A stretch of DNA of 64,000 nt, taken from NCBI GenBank assembly GCA_001940645.1, contig MDVS01000048.1, positions 90,425-154,424 on the forward strand, in the 5' to 3' direction. Both the position numbers and the translations under genes were made by a program. Below are positions 15,858-26,500 of this stretch, in pieces (position 1 is the first letter of the stretch; each line of letters begins with the position of its first letter). The notes under the pieces were generated by a model. The model was not told the origin of the DNA and searched no databases. It saw nothing but the letters and a program-made list of their open reading frames with translations. The DNA is from Candidatus Heimdallarchaeota archaeon LC_3 (lineage in GTDB: Archaea; Asgardarchaeota; Heimdallarchaeia; Hodarchaeales; LC-3).

Positions 15858-16793
15858 ATGGATATTTCAAAAGATACAATCAATTGGTTACTTGAAGGAG
15901 ATCCTTCAATTATTTGGCAAGTAAAAAAAGATTTATTAAATAAAAAAACTGAAGAATACACAGAAGAGAGAAATAAAGTATCGTTAATAGGTTGGGGAAA
16001 AGAAATGCTAGAAAATCAAGATCCAGAGGGGACATGGGCTAAGGGATTATACACTCCTAAATGGAATAGTACAACCTATACCTTACTTCAATTACGACGT
16101 ATGGGATTACCCCAAGAAAATTATCAAGCCCAAATAGGAACACGAATACTCCTAGAAAAGGGAAAATGGTCCGATGGGGGAATAAATTATTTTAATTCAA
16201 GAAAGAGTAGTGAAACTTGTGTTACCTCACTGATTTTTGGAATTTTAAGTTATTTCAAAATAGATGATAACTATCTATCTAAAATATTCGATTATCTCAA
16301 AGAAAATCAGATGGATGACGGTGGGTGGAATTGTGAAATAGAAAAAGGGGCTATCCACGCGTCTATGCATACTACTCTAATGGCTCTTGAAGCTCTTCAT
16401 GAATATAAACAGCTGAAAGGATCACCAATAAATGAAATTCAAAGTTTACAGAATAAGGGGAATGAATTTCTTTTACAGCATGAATTATATAAATCACATA
16501 AGACAAAGGAAATTATAAAGAAGGGAATGATAGATTTTTCCTTTCCTCCAAGATGGAAGTATAACGTATTATCTGCATTGGATTATTTTAGGTTAGAAAA
16601 TCACCCTTATGACGAAAGATTTGTGGATGCAATAAAATTAGTAAAGAAAAAGGAGAAAAATGAAAAATGGAGAAGAGGACTTAAACATACGGGGAAAGTT
16701 TGGTTTGACATGGAAGATGGAAGTCAACCCAGTAGATGGAATACTCTCCGTGCCCATAGAGTTTTAAAATGGTGGAAAAATATACAATTGTAA
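15858..16793 (+). CDS. Terpenoid cyclase/prenyltransferase-fold (alpha-alpha toroid) protein
   Basis: A 311-residue soluble protein of alternating helices with repeats like those of squalene cyclases and protein prenyltransferases: GTWAKGLYTPKWNSTTYTLL, GKWSDGGINYF, a QW-type DDGGWNC, then TTLMALEALHEY. It opens with INWLLEGDPSIIWQVKKDLL, typical of a widespread but uncharacterised family found in bacteria and archaea. The catalytic DxDD of squalene-hopene cyclases is not seen, nor the zinc ligands of farnesyltransferases, so it is more likely a binding or structural member. It starts at ATG 15858, just after the methyltransferase pseudogene; a functional link is not shown. Confidence 0.7.
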   Translation: MDISKDTINWLLEGDPSIIWQVKKDLLNKKTEEYTEERNKVSLIGWGKEMLENQDPEGTWAKGLYTPKWNSTTYTLLQLRRMGLPQENYQAQIGTRILLEKGKWSDGGINYFNSRKSSETCVTSLIFGILSYFKIDDNYLSKIFDYLKENQMDDGGWNCEIEKGAIHASMHTTLMALEALHEYKQLKGSPINEIQSLQNKGNEFLLQHELYKSHKTKEIIKKGMIDFSFPPRWKYNVLSALDYFRLENHPYDERFVDAIKLVKKKEKNEKWRRGLKHTGKVWFDMEDGSQPSRWNTLRAHRVLKWWKNIQL

Positions 16794-16887
16794 GTTAATT
16801 CGGGTCATGAAAAACATTGATTTGCGTAGACAAAATGAATTTGCGTTACAAAACAAAATTGCTTAATAAAGATAGAGTGTTTACTTA

Positions 16888-18240
16888 GTGGTATTATTTA
16901 CTGGAGAACAAATAATATTTGCATTATTATTTGGGGTAGTTTTTTTATTCATAACCTTTTATGAAGAGAAAAAATTAATGATCGTATTATTTGGGGTTAG
17001 TATAGTTACTGGAGTAGCTTATATACTCATAGAAGATTTTTCTTTTGAAGGCACCTTTAGTCACATTGATTGGGAAGTAATTTTGATATTATTTTCAATG
17101 TCATTACTTGTTGAAGCTTTAATAGAACTTAGAATTTTTGATTTTGTTTCTTTAAAGATTTTGATTTTCGCTAAAGGTTCAACGACTTCGTTGCACATAA
17201 TTTTCTTTGTGATTACTTTTTTCATTTCTGCGTTTCTTGATAACATAACAGCAATTATTTTAATGGGAAGACTAACTTTGAGTATATGTAAAGGTTTACA
17301 TATAAATCCTAAGGGATTTATTTTATCTGAAATTTTTGCTACTGAATTAGCAGGGATAAGCTCTCCTGTAAGTTCTTTACCAAGTATTATTATCGGGGTT
17401 GAAGGAGAATTATCTTTCATAGATTTTTTCTTGGTCAATGGACCTCTATTAGTTATTATTGTTCCATTATCGATTTTATGGTTTTATTATTTACAAATTC
17501 ATAAAACAAATTTGAATTTAGACGATTTAAAAGAAGAAATTCGTTCAACAATAGATTTAGCACTTTTTGACTTTGAATTTATCATAGGCAGAAGGAAAAA
17601 TATCATTATTTCAGTTGTTGTCTTGTTTTTTATGATTTTAGGTTTTATTATTGTTGGTGTTTTACCCAAAGACCTTCCTGATGTTAGCATAGCTTATGTA
17701 GCTCTATCTGGTGCTGTTTTATTAATTATCTTAACAAGACAAAAAATGGACTATTTAATTACAAAAGTCCACTGGGAAAGTATTATATTTTTTATTGGTC
17801 TTTTTTTGTTAGTTGGAATCTTGGAACAGTCTCATTTCATAACAAGCATTGCAAGCTTTATGATTGAGACTACCCAAGGGGATGTAGGCTTATTTGGATT
17901 ATTGATAATTGTTATTTCAGCTCCACTTTCCGCAATCGTGGATAATATTCCTACAACAGCTGCGTTAGCACCTATTATTATCGAATTATCCCAAACCGAT
18001 CCAAATATCACAGTGAATTCTTTACATTTCTTATGGTTTATATTACTTTCAAGTGTAACTTTTGGAGCAGGTTTCACTCCAATTGGATCTGCAACATCAA
18101 TCATAGGATTAGGAATGTTAAGGGCTGATGGTATAAAAGTTAATTTAAAAGAATTTGTTAAAATGATTTCATTATTATCATTGATAATGTTATTAATAAG
18201 TTCTGCATACTATTTCTTAATTTTTAGAATGATCTTTTAA
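16888..18240 (+). CDS. ArsB/NhaD-type ion transporter
   Basis: 450 residues with about eleven membrane helices in two halves. Each half has the discontinuous motif of the ion-transporter superfamily: FFISAFLDNITAIILMGRL in the first and SAPLSAIVDNIPTTAALAPI in the second. The repeated D-N-I-x-T with following prolines or small residues is the ion-binding centre of ArsB, NhaD and P-protein transporters. A second pair of motifs (SPVSSLPSIIIG and GAGFTPIGSATSIIGLG) completes the inverted repeat. The likely role is sodium/proton antiport or anion export across the cytoplasmic membrane. Arsenite export cannot be claimed because no ars regulator or reductase is nearby. The start is GTG 16888. Confidence 0.8.
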   Translation: MVLFTGEQIIFALLFGVVFLFITFYEEKKLMIVLFGVSIVTGVAYILIEDFSFEGTFSHIDWEVILILFSMSLLVEALIELRIFDFVSLKILIFAKGSTTSLHIIFFVITFFISAFLDNITAIILMGRLTLSICKGLHINPKGFILSEIFATELAGISSPVSSLPSIIIGVEGELSFIDFFLVNGPLLVIIVPLSILWFYYLQIHKTNLNLDDLKEEIRSTIDLALFDFEFIIGRRKNIIISVVVLFFMILGFIIVGVLPKDLPDVSIAYVALSGAVLLIILTRQKMDYLITKVHWESIIFFIGLFLLVGILEQSHFITSIASFMIETTQGDVGLFGLLIIVISAPLSAIVDNIPTTAALAPIIIELSQTDPNITVNSLHFLWFILLSSVTFGAGFTPIGSATSIIGLGMLRADGIKVNLKEFVKMISLLSLIMLLISSAYYFLIFRMIF

Positions 18241-18254
18241 TGAACACTAAAAGT

Positions 18255-18273
18255 TAATAAAATATTTTTATTA
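18255..18273. terminator. Inverted repeat between convergent genes, candidate bidirectional terminator
   Basis: TAATAAAA-TAT-TTTTATTA, with perfect eight-base arms, lies in the 79-bp gap between the convergent transporter and MBL genes. It is made only of A and T, so chance is possible. Its place and the T-runs on both strands fit a two-way terminator. Confidence 0.35.
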
Positions 18274-18319
18274 TAAGTTCTCTAAGAAAGAACTCGCTAG
18301 AGGAAAAATAATTTCTAAA

Positions 18320-19261
18320 TTAATGATGCCTAATACCCAATTTGTGGTTTGGTTGATTTTTCTCTTGATATAACCAAATCCCTTTCACTGGTACATCGAA
18401 ACCCATTTTAATAAGATTTTTTGGGTATTCTTTAAAATCTGAATAGTAATTTTCAATCAAATAATCTACTGCTTGTTCTGGAGTTATATCTGCATTCTCA
18501 TTTCTTAATTTCATGACAGTATCGAACCAAAATTCACTAGTTTCTATTAAAATGTTAAGTAACCTTTCTACTTCTACTGACTGACCATAATGAGTAAAAA
18601 ATAAGCTCTTAGGATTAATTTCTAAAAATTTTTCTATAGTTTCTTTATAAACAAATGGATTATATTGAGGAGGAGGTGTTGTTGGAAGTATAACATCATA
18701 TTCCTTCCAATACCAGCCAGTAGAGTCTCCAGTAAATATTGAGTTAGATTCTCTATCTAAAAATGCATAGTGAGCTGTATGATGTCCAGGACTATCGATT
18801 ACTTCCAGTTCTATATTATCCATTTGAATAATTTCTTTATTTTTTATTATATGTACTCTATCTGAATTAATTTTTCCTGGTTTCCCAAAAACATCAGCCA
18901 TTATTTTGTCTGTTCTTACTGTTGAGGAATAAATTCGTTCTGGATCGATAATGTGTTTCAATGTATCTTCATGGTGCAATATTGTTGCATTAGGAAAGTG
19001 CTTTGCATAATAACCACAACCACCGGCATGATCAAGGTGGATATGAGTTGGAATAATAAATTTCACCTTATTTGGATCAAAATTAGGTAATTTCTTCATT
19101 TTTTCTAATCCTATTGGTGCACTATTTGCTGTACCTGTCTCAATTAGAGCATACTCTTTATTTCCAACTAAATACACGGCACAAGTTTCTTTAAATCCTC
19201 CCATTTCTACATCGATTATTTTTATATGATTGTTAAGGATGTTATTAGACACGAGAATCAA
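18320..19261 (-). CDS. MBL-fold metallo-hydrolase
   Basis: The metallo-beta-lactamase signature is complete: THIHLDHAGG (HxHxDH), an Asp strand IFTGDSTGW, a His in SPGHHTAHY and a final His in LFFTHYGQS. The strand order and the C-terminal helical part fit glyoxalase-II-like or RNase Z-unrelated hydrolases of about 310 residues, which bind two metal ions and hydrolyse thioesters, lactones or phosphodiesters. The substrate is unknown. Translation may start at TTG 19261 or at the GTG three codons later; neither has a clear Shine-Dalgarno. The gene follows the small helical protein at 19274-19687 with 12 bases between, so the two may share a transcript. Confidence 0.8.
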   Translation of the reverse strand: MILVSNNILNNHIKIIDVEMGGFKETCAVYLVGNKEYALIETGTANSAPIGLEKMKKLPNFDPNKVKFIIPTHIHLDHAGGCGYYAKHFPNATILHHEDTLKHIIDPERIYSSTVRTDKIMADVFGKPGKINSDRVHIIKNKEIIQMDNIELEVIDSPGHHTAHYAFLDRESNSIFTGDSTGWYWKEYDVILPTTPPPQYNPFVYKETIEKFLEINPKSLFFTHYGQSVEVERLLNILIETSEFWFDTVMKLRNENADITPEQAVDYLIENYYSDFKEYPKNLIKMGFDVPVKGIWLYQEKNQPNHKLGIRHH

Positions 19262-19273
19262 TTATTCCAGGTA

Positions 19274-19687
19274 TCAACTTTTCACAAACTCATTTGTTAT
19301 TCGATCTTTCCACATTTTTAATTTCAGGTCTAATTCTGATACTTCGTGAGGTTTAAGAACTCTATTTGTTCTAAGTTTATGATCTGATATTTTTTTCTTA
19401 AATTTACTCAATACCATGCTTCTCTTCAGTTCATTTTGAGTTTCTTTTGAATTCAAACCAGTTAACTGATTTAAATACGAACTAAGGTCATATTGAACCT
19501 TTTCTAAAATATTTAAATCTTCTAATTCATCTAAAACATATTTCAAACTTTCATAAATTCGATAAACTTCAATTTGATACTTTTCTTTTGATGTTTTTGC
19601 ATTTGCTGTTTCAATTACAATTTCTAAATGTCTAGAAAGACTCCCAAGTCTATACCCAATATTAAAAGCATTGTGAGTTATTTTCAT
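19274..19687 (-). CDS. Small helical protein of unknown function
   Basis: 137 residues, predicted almost entirely helical and charged, with Lys/Glu heptad-like stretches (ESLKYVLDELEDLNILEKVQ and LKLKMWKDRI). No signal peptide, membrane segment or metal motif is seen, and I do not recognise the family. It lies between hflX and the MBL hydrolase gene on the same strand, with gaps of 84 and 12 bases. Confidence 0.55.
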   Translation of the reverse strand: MKITHNAFNIGYRLGSLSRHLEIVIETANAKTSKEKYQIEVYRIYESLKYVLDELEDLNILEKVQYDLSSYLNQLTGLNSKETQNELKRSMVLSKFKKKISDHKLRTNRVLKPHEVSELDLKLKMWKDRITNEFVKS

Positions 19688-19771
19688 TCTTTATCTTATA
19701 CACTAAATTAATTTTATTACTTATTTAATTAATATCTAACAAATTTAAGGATATTTTTGTTGGTTAATAAG

Positions 19772-21145
19772 TTATATTTTTTTATAATCAATTAGTTCTT
19801 TATTGGTCGAATTTTTTTTCAAATGAGACTTTATATAGTTTAAACGATGTGTTTCCAAAATAAAATCAGTAGATGATTCTGAATACTTTTCCGAAATAAT
19901 TTTTGTCTCTTCGAATAATTTAGATCTCAAAGAATAAAAATTTTTATATTCATTAGATATTTTGATGGAAAGAGTATGTTTTGGATTAAATTTTGTTATG
20001 AGTTTATTGAATTCATTAAAATTTGGAGCTAAAGATGAAATTGAGGCCATATTAGACACATCAATGTGATAATCAGTTAATAAAGGCTCTATTTCAGCTT
20101 TAATATCTGGAATATTTCTTTCATTAATTAAATCAATTTTTGTTAGAATAATCCAAACTCTGGAAAATAAATCTTGATCTATTTCTTTCAAAGTATCAAA
20201 AGAGGTACATAATTTTCTTTTTATTATATCTAAATTTTCTGAAATATCTACAAGAATTAAAATATTGTCTGTTACCAATGATTCTTCTAGAGTCGATCGA
20301 AAAGCATTTATCAACGATGCAGGGAGTGCTTCAAAAAATCCTACAGTATCAGTTAATATGATTGGTAAATCATGGTACTGATACCGACGACTAGTTGTTC
20401 CTAATGTAGTAAATAATTGATTTGCTACTTCAACTTTTTTATCTGATTTAGTTAAAGCATTCAAAAATGAGCTTTTTCCAGCATTTGTATATCCTAATAG
20501 ACTTAATGTAAGAATTTCATCATTCTCAGCTTTTTTTATTCTCTCCTTTCTTCTAGAAGCACGTTGTTTTTTGATCTTTTCTAATTTTAAACTAATATTT
20601 GATTCCAATTTTTTGTAAGAAAATTCTAAATCATGGCTCTTTAATTCCCCACCTTGCATAAACCCTAATCGTTGCCCAGAAATTCTTTCTGATACTAGAT
20701 CAGCTTTAGCGAATGGTAATTGATATTTGAGTTTTGCTAATTCTATTTGTAATATTGCTTCTTCCGTTGATGCCCTCTTTGTAAAAATTTCTAAAATTAA
20801 AGTAAACTGGTCTAAAATTGTAAAATGTTTCCCTATTTTTCGACTGATGTGGAAAAATTGCAACGGTGTTACGGTAGTATTGACTACAATTATAGTTGTT
20901 TCAGACAATTGTTCAAGTTCGATTAATAAATTTTCCCAAAATCCTTCTCCAAAGAAAAAAGTTGAAGTTGGAATTCTTTTTTGAGTGTATAACCTTTGAA
21001 TATTATATCCTGCTGATTCTATTAAAAATTGGTATTCACTTAATGCATTATTGTTATCAAAATTATTACGATAATGTAAAAAACAAGCTATTACATTAAT
21101 TTTTTCTGAATCTAAACTCGTATCTGTGGAAGGATTGATATTCAT
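19772..21145 (-). CDS. hflX: HflX-type ribosome-associated GTPase
   Basis: The N-terminal HflX domain (about 1-190) ends in a basic coiled-coil stretch KIKKQRASRRKERIKK. It is followed by a GTPase domain with G1 LGYTNAGKSSFL, G2 in FTTLGTTSR, G3 DTVGFFEALP, the HflX signature AFRSTLEE and G4 LTKIDL. HflX splits or rescues stalled ribosomes and hydrolyses GTP on the 50S subunit. The archaeal member from Sulfolobus has the same two-domain plan. A short C-terminal domain follows (about 370-457). The length fits. ATG 21145 is used. Confidence 0.92.
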   Translation of the reverse strand: MNINPSTDTSLDSEKINVIACFLHYRNNFDNNNALSEYQFLIESAGYNIQRLYTQKRIPTSTFFFGEGFWENLLIELEQLSETTIIVVNTTVTPLQFFHISRKIGKHFTILDQFTLILEIFTKRASTEEAILQIELAKLKYQLPFAKADLVSERISGQRLGFMQGGELKSHDLEFSYKKLESNISLKLEKIKKQRASRRKERIKKAENDEILTLSLLGYTNAGKSSFLNALTKSDKKVEVANQLFTTLGTTSRRYQYHDLPIILTDTVGFFEALPASLINAFRSTLEESLVTDNILILVDISENLDIIKRKLCTSFDTLKEIDQDLFSRVWIILTKIDLINERNIPDIKAEIEPLLTDYHIDVSNMASISSLAPNFNEFNKLITKFNPKHTLSIKISNEYKNFYSLRSKLFEETKIISEKYSESSTDFILETHRLNYIKSHLKKNSTNKELIDYKKI

Positions 21146-21202
21146 GGTAAACAGAATTTTTCTTATTAATGTTGTATTGAGATAAAAGACGTTCAGATTT
21201 GA

Positions 21203-21988
21203 TTATTTGTTTATGGAAATTTTAGTAGATAACTCTGTAAGAGTTTTTAAGACTTCTTCTCCTAAAACAGTGACAGTATAATTATTATTAGAATCTTTTG
21301 ATATAAATTTATTTTCAATAAGTTTTGTCAAATGATGATCCAGAACGGAACTTCCCGCTTGAATTAAGTGTTTAAGTTCGCTAAAGCGCTTATGACCACG
21401 AAATATATTTAAAAGTAGTGCTAATCTTGTTGAATTTGATATGGGATTTATAACTTGGTCATACAGTAATTTTGGATCTAATGTGAATTGTAGAACCTGA
21501 ACGTTTGGTATATCTGTTCTATGGAAAAAGCCTAAAAGTGATCTTAATAATTCCTTAACTGGTTTAATCTGTTTTTGAATTTGTAAAGCACAAATTTTGC
21601 ATTGATCATTTTCTGAAGCGTAAGGTTCTCCTGATGAAGATACTTGAATGATTTCATATTTATCTAATTCCTTGTAAGCACTATGCCAAGACCCAGCCTC
21701 AATTTTATCAATAAATGGTTTGAATGCTGATTCTTTATTCTCCCAGCATTTTAATTTAATTTTTTCATCTAAATTGCAATTCAATTGCTGAATTTCTTCA
21801 TATACTAATTCTGATTGTTGAGAAGCAAGTATTCGTCCAATTCCACCCTGAATCAAAGAAAGAAATTTCTCTTGAACATAAATAAATTGATCATCTAAAT
21901 TTTTAGAAAATTTATCAAATTTTTTATTAAGATTCTGGATTTCCTTCAGTAAAATATCGTTTTTTTCTTCTTCACTCAACAAAATCAC
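21203..21988 (-). CDS. Winged-helix protein with N-terminal coiled coil
   Basis: The N-terminal 55 residues form a charged helix (EIQNLNKKFDKFSKNLDDQF). A middle part has a CxxC pair (QCKICAL) and LLRSLLGFFHRT. The C-terminal 90 residues are an ArsR-like winged helix: NPISNSTRLALLLNIF, then HKRFSELKHLIQAGSSVLDHHLTKLIENKFI and a wing with NNNYTVTVLG. It is probably a transcription regulator, perhaps redox- or metal-responsive through the CxxC, though that is inference. It lies between hflX and the topoisomerase VI genes on the same strand. Confidence 0.65.
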   Translation of the reverse strand: MILLSEEEKNDILLKEIQNLNKKFDKFSKNLDDQFIYVQEKFLSLIQGGIGRILASQQSELVYEEIQQLNCNLDEKIKLKCWENKESAFKPFIDKIEAGSWHSAYKELDKYEIIQVSSSGEPYASENDQCKICALQIQKQIKPVKELLRSLLGFFHRTDIPNVQVLQFTLDPKLLYDQVINPISNSTRLALLLNIFRGHKRFSELKHLIQAGSSVLDHHLTKLIENKFISKDSNNNYTVTVLGEEVLKTLTELSTKISINK

Positions 21989-22127
21989 AATAGATGTTCT
22001 ATTAGGATAAGGAAATTAATGAGAAATTTAATGTTTATTTTCATTGAAATTGGATCTTTAGTTCAGGAATAACATAAAAGAAAAATGTAGTAATGATTTT
22101 AAAATCTGATATAAACAGGTTTTTAAC

Positions 22128-23564
22128 TCAGATCCAATCATTTGAATCAATTTTCAAAGGTAAATATTCGTTGGTCATAAAACGAAGATGTTTACTTGAT
22201 AATGCTTGTATTTCAGCTTTTTTATCCATTTTTAACATTAATTCTAGTTCTTCTTTCCAACGGGGTCTCGCTTTCACAAAATCTTCCCTTAACATTGATT
22301 CACAACGTTTAATGTCTTGTTCAGACAAATCTAATAACGCATCAGAAGGTATTTCATATTTCTCTAGATCACTGGGAAGAAGACCGAGCCATTTAATGTC
22401 TGTGACAGCTAATTCGGAAGTTTCTAATGACATAGCCTTTGATCCTATTGTGTACACACGAAGGATTTCGAGTCCATACGGATCCGCATCCATAAAGCCT
22501 AATATCGGAATTTGCAGTTCATTTCGTAGTCGTTTAACAAAAGCTCTTGTTGCAAGATCAGGTTGACCTTTTGCTGTTATTATTATAGAAGGAAGATAAT
22601 CAAAAAATCTATCCTCCGCTAATCTATTAAAAACAGCGTCTTTTTCAATTAGTAAAACAAATTCTGCATCGCTTTCAAAATTATCTACAAGATCAAGCAT
22701 TGGTGTAATACTTCTTCCTCCCACACCTTTAGAGCAATCAATTAAATCTCCTTTTTCTGTAAATGACAACCTTCCTAAGACCACACCTTTAGCTGATGCT
22801 ATTACATTAAGAGAGTTTCTGGTTACTTGTAGAGCTGCTCCCATATCTTCTATAAGACCGTCAGAAATCCTTTGATCTTTATTAAATATACTAACATTCT
22901 GATAAAACAGATCTCGTTTGGTAACATGGATACTTTCATTCAGTACATTATAAACCAATCGCATCATTTCAGAAAATTGAGCCACTGATTGGACAGAAGA
23001 GAGACTTCTAAATGTTCTATCTATGAATTGATTTCCCATCAACATCATTTTCAGATCCTCTTCATATCCGACATTATCAGCTGATCTACTAGGAATTCGA
23101 AATCCTGCTCTTGCAGGGTCAGTTAATGCTTGAAGAGAAAAATTGATTGCTACTTCTTCGATTTTTTTCCTTACTTCCTTGATTGGTTCGTCTTTAACTA
23201 CAATTACTCCAAATGGGAACTCAGTTACTGTTTCTTGACGACCCCGTAAATATTTTAATTTTGCTAAATTTACGTTTCTTCTTACATCAAACGAATTTCC
23301 ATTCTTTTGTTCTAATATCTTTATTATTTCATCTACATCTTCGATTTTTTTACCATTGTGAAATAATACTGGTTTAAAATCGATACCTAAAGACTGTTTG
23401 ACTAAATTTTCTACCGATTTCAGACTGGCTGATTCATCAAATATTACTTTTTGAGGAACAGGTTTATTTAGTCTCAAATCTCTTGTGAAAATTGTGAACT
23501 GGTTTTTATTTGGTCCTTTGGAAGATTTTACATTTATATTTCTATCATTTCTTTTCCCCATCAT
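22128..23564 (-). CDS. top6A: DNA topoisomerase VI subunit A with extra N-terminal domain
   Basis: The core is a Spo11/Top6A protein. The catalytic Tyr is Y221 in TKRDLFY, inside the winged-helix (5Y-CAP) domain. The Toprim domain has E307 (LLIEKDA) and the DxD pair in FMDADPYG (359-361). A GVGGRSITP loop lies before the Toprim domain. Subunit A cuts DNA with a two-base stagger and holds the 5' ends. Its usual length is about 370-390; here it is 478, because about 115 residues are added in front. Residues about 22-95 have the order strand, strand, helix, strand of a ubiquitin- or doublecortin-like fold (SLKSVENLVKQSLGI, VLFHNGKKIEDV). The gene overlaps the stop of the B subunit by one base (TAATG) and begins ATGATG. 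AAAGGAGG is better spaced for the second ATG. Confidence 0.93.
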   Translation of the reverse strand: MMGKRNDRNINVKSSKGPNKNQFTIFTRDLRLNKPVPQKVIFDESASLKSVENLVKQSLGIDFKPVLFHNGKKIEDVDEIIKILEQKNGNSFDVRRNVNLAKLKYLRGRQETVTEFPFGVIVVKDEPIKEVRKKIEEVAINFSLQALTDPARAGFRIPSRSADNVGYEEDLKMMLMGNQFIDRTFRSLSSVQSVAQFSEMMRLVYNVLNESIHVTKRDLFYQNVSIFNKDQRISDGLIEDMGAALQVTRNSLNVIASAKGVVLGRLSFTEKGDLIDCSKGVGGRSITPMLDLVDNFESDAEFVLLIEKDAVFNRLAEDRFFDYLPSIIITAKGQPDLATRAFVKRLRNELQIPILGFMDADPYGLEILRVYTIGSKAMSLETSELAVTDIKWLGLLPSDLEKYEIPSDALLDLSEQDIKRCESMLREDFVKARPRWKEELELMLKMDKKAEIQALSSKHLRFMTNEYLPLKIDSNDWI

Positions 23565-26500
23565 TATTTCCTCCTTTTACTACTGGTTTTAGATGATTTA
23601 ACTATAGAATTTTTCTTCGATTGTGTTCTTTTGCTAGAGGTTTTCTTTGTTGATCCACTTTTATTTGACGATTTACTTTTTGGTAAAGATTTTTGCTTTA
23701 ACTTCAATTCCTTCCTTGGTTCGGGCTTGAATAGTTTGTCAATTCTTGTTTGAATAACTTCTTTTTTCATTATTTGGGGAATAATTTTAATCGTTCCAAT
23801 TTCAGTTGCTTTTATTTTTGTATTTTGTCTAATGACTGATCCAGGAACAATAATAAAATCTTTTAAAGTCTTAATGCCAATATTTCTTAACTTATTGATA
23901 TCTGACAATGGAATTCCATTTATTCTCGCAATAGATATATCGTGTGGATTGAGAAGAGATTTATCCTTTATCATTCTCTCTAGATCTCTCAGATCATCCT
24001 TTTTAACAAGATAAATTTGTGGATTAAACAACTCTTGCATTGTAAATATTCCAATAGAGTTTAAAAATTCTATATCTTTTTCAGAAAGTCTGATTAAATT
24101 GTTTTGAATTGATAAATTCACAGCATCTTTTTTAACTGAAACAGAAATTTTAATGAAATCGAGATTATTGAAAATATACCTTATTTTTGTTAAAGGGACG
24201 TCTAATTTTTCACTCATTACTTTAAGATTATTATTTTGTCTTAAAAACTGGAAAAGAAAATGGATATCCATTGAATGCAGTTTTTCTATTAAATATGGAT
24301 TTTGATCATAAATCAATGATACATTATTTATCGGTGTGAAAAATACAGACAAAAATTTTTCTAAAGATATCGTATCCGATTTATTTAAACTAATTTCAGG
24401 ATTAGGAGTAATGTTGGTAAATGCAATTTCTTCTAAACAATAATCATCAAAACCAAGTTGTTTCGATAGAGAAGATTGCAATGAGTCAGATAAGGCCTTG
24501 AATAATTCTTTAGATAACCCAGTAACTCCACGTGATTTCTCAATTTCTTTTGTTGACTTGACTTTTTCTTTCAGAGTTAAATATTCATCTTCTTTTGTAG
24601 AGAAGTATAATTCTTCAATTGTGAAAATATTATTTTCAAGTAATGTATTAATTTCTGAATCAGTGATATTTGTTATAAAGAGAATTGGAGTTTTACTAAT
24701 CCGATATAACGTTTGGATTTCTTTTTGGATTTCTTCAGGTGCACCAGAGGATTTTTTCAAGTCCGATAAGTATTTGAATCCATATTTCTCCAAATTTTTC
24801 TTTAAAGAATCAGAAACAAAAGTGAATTTCTCAATAGATTGTAGTGCTTTTTCTTTAACACTTACTTCAGGAACCCAAGTTTTATCTAGCAATAATTTTA
24901 TTGATTTAGCATCTAGGCCCACATACTTTTCTAGATCACCTTCTGAAATTAAATAAAGATCTTTTAGCTGGTTTAAGTTCGCTTGGAGAAGCTTAGTAGT
25001 TATATTAACTGGTAAATCTGATATGGATTGAATGGGAATCTCCCACTTTATTTTAAGATCAACCAAATTATACAATTTACCATTAATTTCTCTTTCATAG
25101 AGTGTACTAGGTTCTTTACTCCCTCTTTCATGTTTATAATATTGAACAAATGCTGAATATAATTTCTTTCTTGGATTTGATTTATATTGAGTGATAATAT
25201 CTTTGCTGGTGATTTTCGATTTCCAGTGTTTAATATTTCGCTCTGATGTATCAAACAGCTTCTGAATTGCACTATTACTTTGAATAAGAACCTTTCCCAA
25301 GCTTTGTTCGATATTCTCACTTGCTTTTAGTTTCCATGTTCCTGGGATATTATCATCAATTGCCACTGGATAGGAGAGACTTTCCCATATACTGTCCCAA
25401 TTCAAATTATTCCATAGTTGTTTGAGCTCATATTCATCCACAGTAAGGAGTGATGTTAATAAATCCGTAGATGTTTTCCACCAATCCATTAAGGTAGATA
25501 TTTTTCTTCTACTCAAGTTTGTAATAATTGATTGATCTAAATCCATCACATAAGTAATAGGAATGTTTAGAGATTCTATGGTATCCCAAAAACTGAACTT
25601 ATTATAAAATTCTTTTACATCGAATTCTTTTTGTATAATAATATTCTTAATTTCTTTAGGTGATGTATAAAGAAATTCACCAATTGTTTCAATATTATTC
25701 TCTTGAAGAGAGGTTACGTAAGATTTAAATTCTTGGAAAGTAACAATCGGAATTCTAAAATAAGGTAAAAGATTTTCTAATTGTAAAGATTTTTTAATTT
25801 CTGATATTTCATTTTCGCTAATACCTAAATTTTGAATCTCTTCTGTGGATACAGCAAGAAAATCTAAGACTGTTACGATATCATTTAAAGCACAAGTCTG
25901 AACAGCAGATCGAAATCTGCTAGAAACGATATAATCAGCTGGAAGCTTTAATTGATCACGAATAAGCTTAATTTTGCTCCAGAGTTCTTCATCTGATGCC
26001 AAATCATCACGTTTTTCATCGGAAATCATCACAATATCCTCAAGAGTTGTGATTCCTTTAGATTGAAGACGTTGAGTCATTTGTTTCCCTAAAATTTGAA
26101 TCATTACTAATTGCGATTCTTCCACTAATTCTTGTATCTGTTGAATAGAAATATCCTGTAAAACATCATTTATTGCAGGTTCATCATGTAAAATTTTGTG
26201 TTTGCTTGTTTTTAGTGATAATAATTCAGCTATTGAGTAAATACCATTATGCTTTAACAGTACTTGATATTTTTGTGACAGCTCTTTAATCGTCGAAATG
26301 GGGTAAGCTACAATTTTACTGATATCTACTAAATTTATTTGTCTTTTAATTCCTTCTTCAATTCGTTCCTCTGAAACCTCTAATAAATCAGCTAGTTTAT
26401 CATTTGGATACATAATAAAATGTATTAGTGTACTAATTTGTCTTTTTTCTAGAGTTTGAACCATATTTGGAGTGAATTCTTCTAAAACAGTCAAAGGAAT

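Noticed and set aside
16888..18240. Naming the transporter arsB
   Set aside because: Membrane motifs fit the whole ion-transporter superfamily. There is no arsR, arsC or arsA nearby, and sodium/proton antiport is just as likely.
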